Assembly: GCA_911728435.2 (NCBI GenBank)
Contig: OU452201.1
Coordinates: 14,880,001-14,944,000 of the forward strand
Reading direction: 5' to 3'
From: Apoderus coryli
Lineage: Eukaryota; Arthropoda; Insecta; Coleoptera; Attelabidae
Length of the DNA: 64,000 nt
The notes under the pieces were generated by a model. It was not told where the DNA came from, made no database searches, and saw nothing but the letters and a program-made list of their open reading frames with translations. The stretch's first letter is position 1. The number at the start of each line of letters is the position of its first letter. Made by a program: the position numbers and the translations under genes. Below, piece by piece: positions 61,766 through 64,000 of the stretch.

Positions 61766-63642
61766 ATTTCAATATCAAACTCATCAGCATCAGTGACATT
61801 CGATATAAAACGCCATGGTATAAGAAATCCTAAACAATGAAAGGCTCCCTTAAAATGAGAAAATCGGAAGCTCTTGGGCAGAACAAAACATGTTATATAT
61901 GTATACAAATTTTGCCGACGAGACCTAAAAAAGTTGTCTGGTCTATACAGTAACTTAAAAAAACAATAACTACTTCCTAAATATAATAAGATACTTTGTA
62001 TTCCAATTTGTCATACTCGTACATCTATCGTGGTTGTTTCTTTTTATGTCACCTGATCAATCTGATCTAGCACGTAATAGTTATTAAATGTAACACCCTG
62101 AGTTCTTCTAGTTACCTTTAGTGACAAATTTAGCCTGCAAAAATTTTAACATCAATTGAAGAGGCTTAGTGAATTTTAAAGGAAATCCCTATAAATATTA
62201 TATTATATAAAAAAAGTAACAAAATAAAAGAACAACCAGATATTATATTATATGTATAGGTATTATTGAGCGGCAACACAAAGCGTAAAATGAATAAAGT
62301 CAAAAACATAGGTATATACGAAATTAAAAAGTATTAGCCACTAAAATTGATCGAGAGCTTCTATAAACCAATATCGTGAGACGACAGAAGACCTGATGGT
62401 TAAAAATTCAGAGACATGTTGGCCTGTCGACACTGGATAATGGATGATTACCGAAAAATGTCAACTTATTATCGGTAGAATTATATTTCTTTAATCGATC
62501 ATCCTTATTTATTATGTATACATAATATATCTGTTTATAAGTATCGACGATAAATTGCTTAATTTGTGTTAAATTCTCTTATATCTCATACTATACATGG
62601 TACTTGGCATTTTTTACGCTTTTTTTAACAAAGGAAAATGTAATTCCAAACCAATAATCGAAAACAAAGCGGTTTAATCATAAAATGCTTCCTTTAGACA
62701 AAATAACCAAAAATAAGCATTTTGCACTATAAAATCCTCTCAAGCAAGAAGTAACAGAAAATGATTGGCACGGACGGGAACGTCCAAAAAATGTGTGAGG
62801 ACAACACTGTGCTCTGTGCTTTATTCTCCAATTTTTGCAAAACTGACTGCAATGATATGAAAATGATCAAATCATTAAGAGTTAATTGTAGAACTTATAA
62901 GTACATAAAACTAGATGATAACTCTATCAAGTATTCTATAGTTAATATTAAAGCACTATCTATGTTATTCATATGTATGAAATTATTATTCCTAAATTCA
63001 AGGAAGAATTTTTAGCTAAAATAGCAAATAAAATAAAATATATTTGATCTTTTATTAATTTTTTCACATTTTAAAAAAAATGTTAGTTAATACTAATTCC
63101 GCAGGGAGATATCAGTATATTATTCTATGACAATTACGTAGTACATTTTATACACAACGTGCATGAAATAGAGCCTATATTGTGAATCTGCAAGCCAAAC
63201 TAAGATATTTTTTTTAGAATATAGTGGATGAGACTCGGGTATACATACAATAATCAGGAAACCAAAGAATTCAATGTAAGCATTCTTATCTATTGATCAA
63301 TTTCGAATGAACAACTATAATAAAGGTATCTAAAGCATTGAACTTGCCATAACAGTAAAAAATCATAATAAGTATAATAATCTTATCAATTCATCCGCAA
63401 ATGCCGTGTCGGAATAAAATTTAAAAAAAAATTAAGAAATTAAATAATGAAATTATTGCTTTTGTTGAACAAAAATTAATAATAGCTAGGCAAATAAAAT
63501 TATTCTCTGCTTCCAGCGAAAAAATCAGCTAGCATATATTTTTACGTTTAGAATTAAACACTCTAAAAAGCCACACGCTTTTCTCGTAATTTTCATTAAA
63601 CAAAATATCATCTTTAATTCGAGTTGATGTTATTACGGTGTG

Positions 63643-63658
63643 CAATCGCATGCGATTG
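63643..63658. other. 16-bp perfect palindrome
   Basis: CAATCGCATGCGATTG is a perfect inverted repeat in a slightly GC-richer stretch (63600-63780). It may be a protein-binding site or chance; nothing else here supports a function. Confidence 0.3.
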
Positions 63659-64000
63659 TACATTAACGATAAATTATAATACTGAAAAATACCATTTCGG
63701 TAATGGTTTTAGCGCGCCCAACACATCACAGTAATGGCATTTTGATGAGAACAGAGCGCCAAAACATAAAAAGCGAGAGAGGAAAAAAGATACCTATTCA
63801 ATTAAAATATGAACTCGGTGGCACTTTACGCCTGAAAAAAACGGTTATATACAGTTTTGATATTAGACATTTTTAAATTAATGCTAATTTGATTTAATCA
63901 ATATTAATTAATGGACGTAACTATACTGCACTATCAATTAAAAGGTCTATCCCACTAAGTTTTTCGATTTATAATATAACTAATGACGTGATTCCTTTTA

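Larger units (their letters stand above)
35094..64000 (-). other. upstream part of ds: intron of at least 28.9 kb, repeat-rich
   Basis: Exon w1 begins in phase 0 with no start codon, so the ds transcript must continue upstream. I looked on the minus strand for cadherin linkers (DxNDNxP and its complement) and found none from 35094 to the window end. The region is therefore probably one very long intron carrying the mobile elements listed separately. A small unrecognised exon cannot be excluded. The remaining stretches between the listed repeats are AT-rich and show nothing I can name. Confidence 0.6.

Noticed and set aside
62761..63015. 84-codon plus-strand frame with several Cys residues
   Set aside because: No signal peptide, no known spacing of Cys, and nothing gene-like around it; kept out for lack of support.

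Overview
The window is AT-rich (roughly two thirds A+T by eye) eukaryotic DNA with spliced genes, GT-AG introns, non-LTR retroelements, Tc1/mariner-like repeats and tRNA-derived short repeats. The protein content and repeat style point to an insect. The mix of an RTE-type element and many repeats bounded by TACAGGGTG / CACCCTGTA would suit a large beetle-like genome, but the order cannot be fixed from sequence alone.

The main gene is dachsous (ds), on the minus strand. It encodes the giant atypical cadherin that pairs with Fat in planar cell polarity and Hippo growth control. I reconstructed twelve consecutive coding exons between 35093 and 4678. Every junction is GT-AG and the exon phases agree throughout. 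The exons sum to 8376 nt, which is 2791 codons plus a stop. They encode about 22 cadherin repeats, one transmembrane segment and a cytoplasmic tail of about 430 residues ending at 4678. The signal peptide and roughly the first five to six cadherin repeats are missing. They presumably lie beyond 64000, which makes the intron above the first exon seen here at least 28.9 kb long.

Layout: 1-683 holds nothing recognised. 695-3157 is a 5'-truncated RTE-type non-LTR element with a long open RT frame, a broken endonuclease and an 11-bp target-site duplication. 3169-4677 is the ds 3' flank. 4678-12643 is a compact block of ds exons. 12644-21353 is an 8.7-kb intron with a 46-bp/184-bp higher-order satellite and a GC-rich pocket. 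21354-22717 and 29275-29857 are two small exon clusters separated by a 6.6-kb intron. 34913-35093 is the most 5' exon present. 35094-64000 is intronic or upstream DNA packed with repeats: a MITE-like element, three relics of one I/R1-like retroelement family, several local tandem duplications, at least four copies of a tRNA-Ala-like SINE family, and a roughly 2-kb DNA transposon.

That transposon (about 39286-41274) has inverted arms near 680 bp, built from iterated CAGGGTG blocks, around a decayed transposase with an N-terminal DUF4817-like helix-turn-helix. It is the most interesting non-host structure in the window. I found no second host gene, no functional tRNA gene, no rRNA and no CRISPR array.
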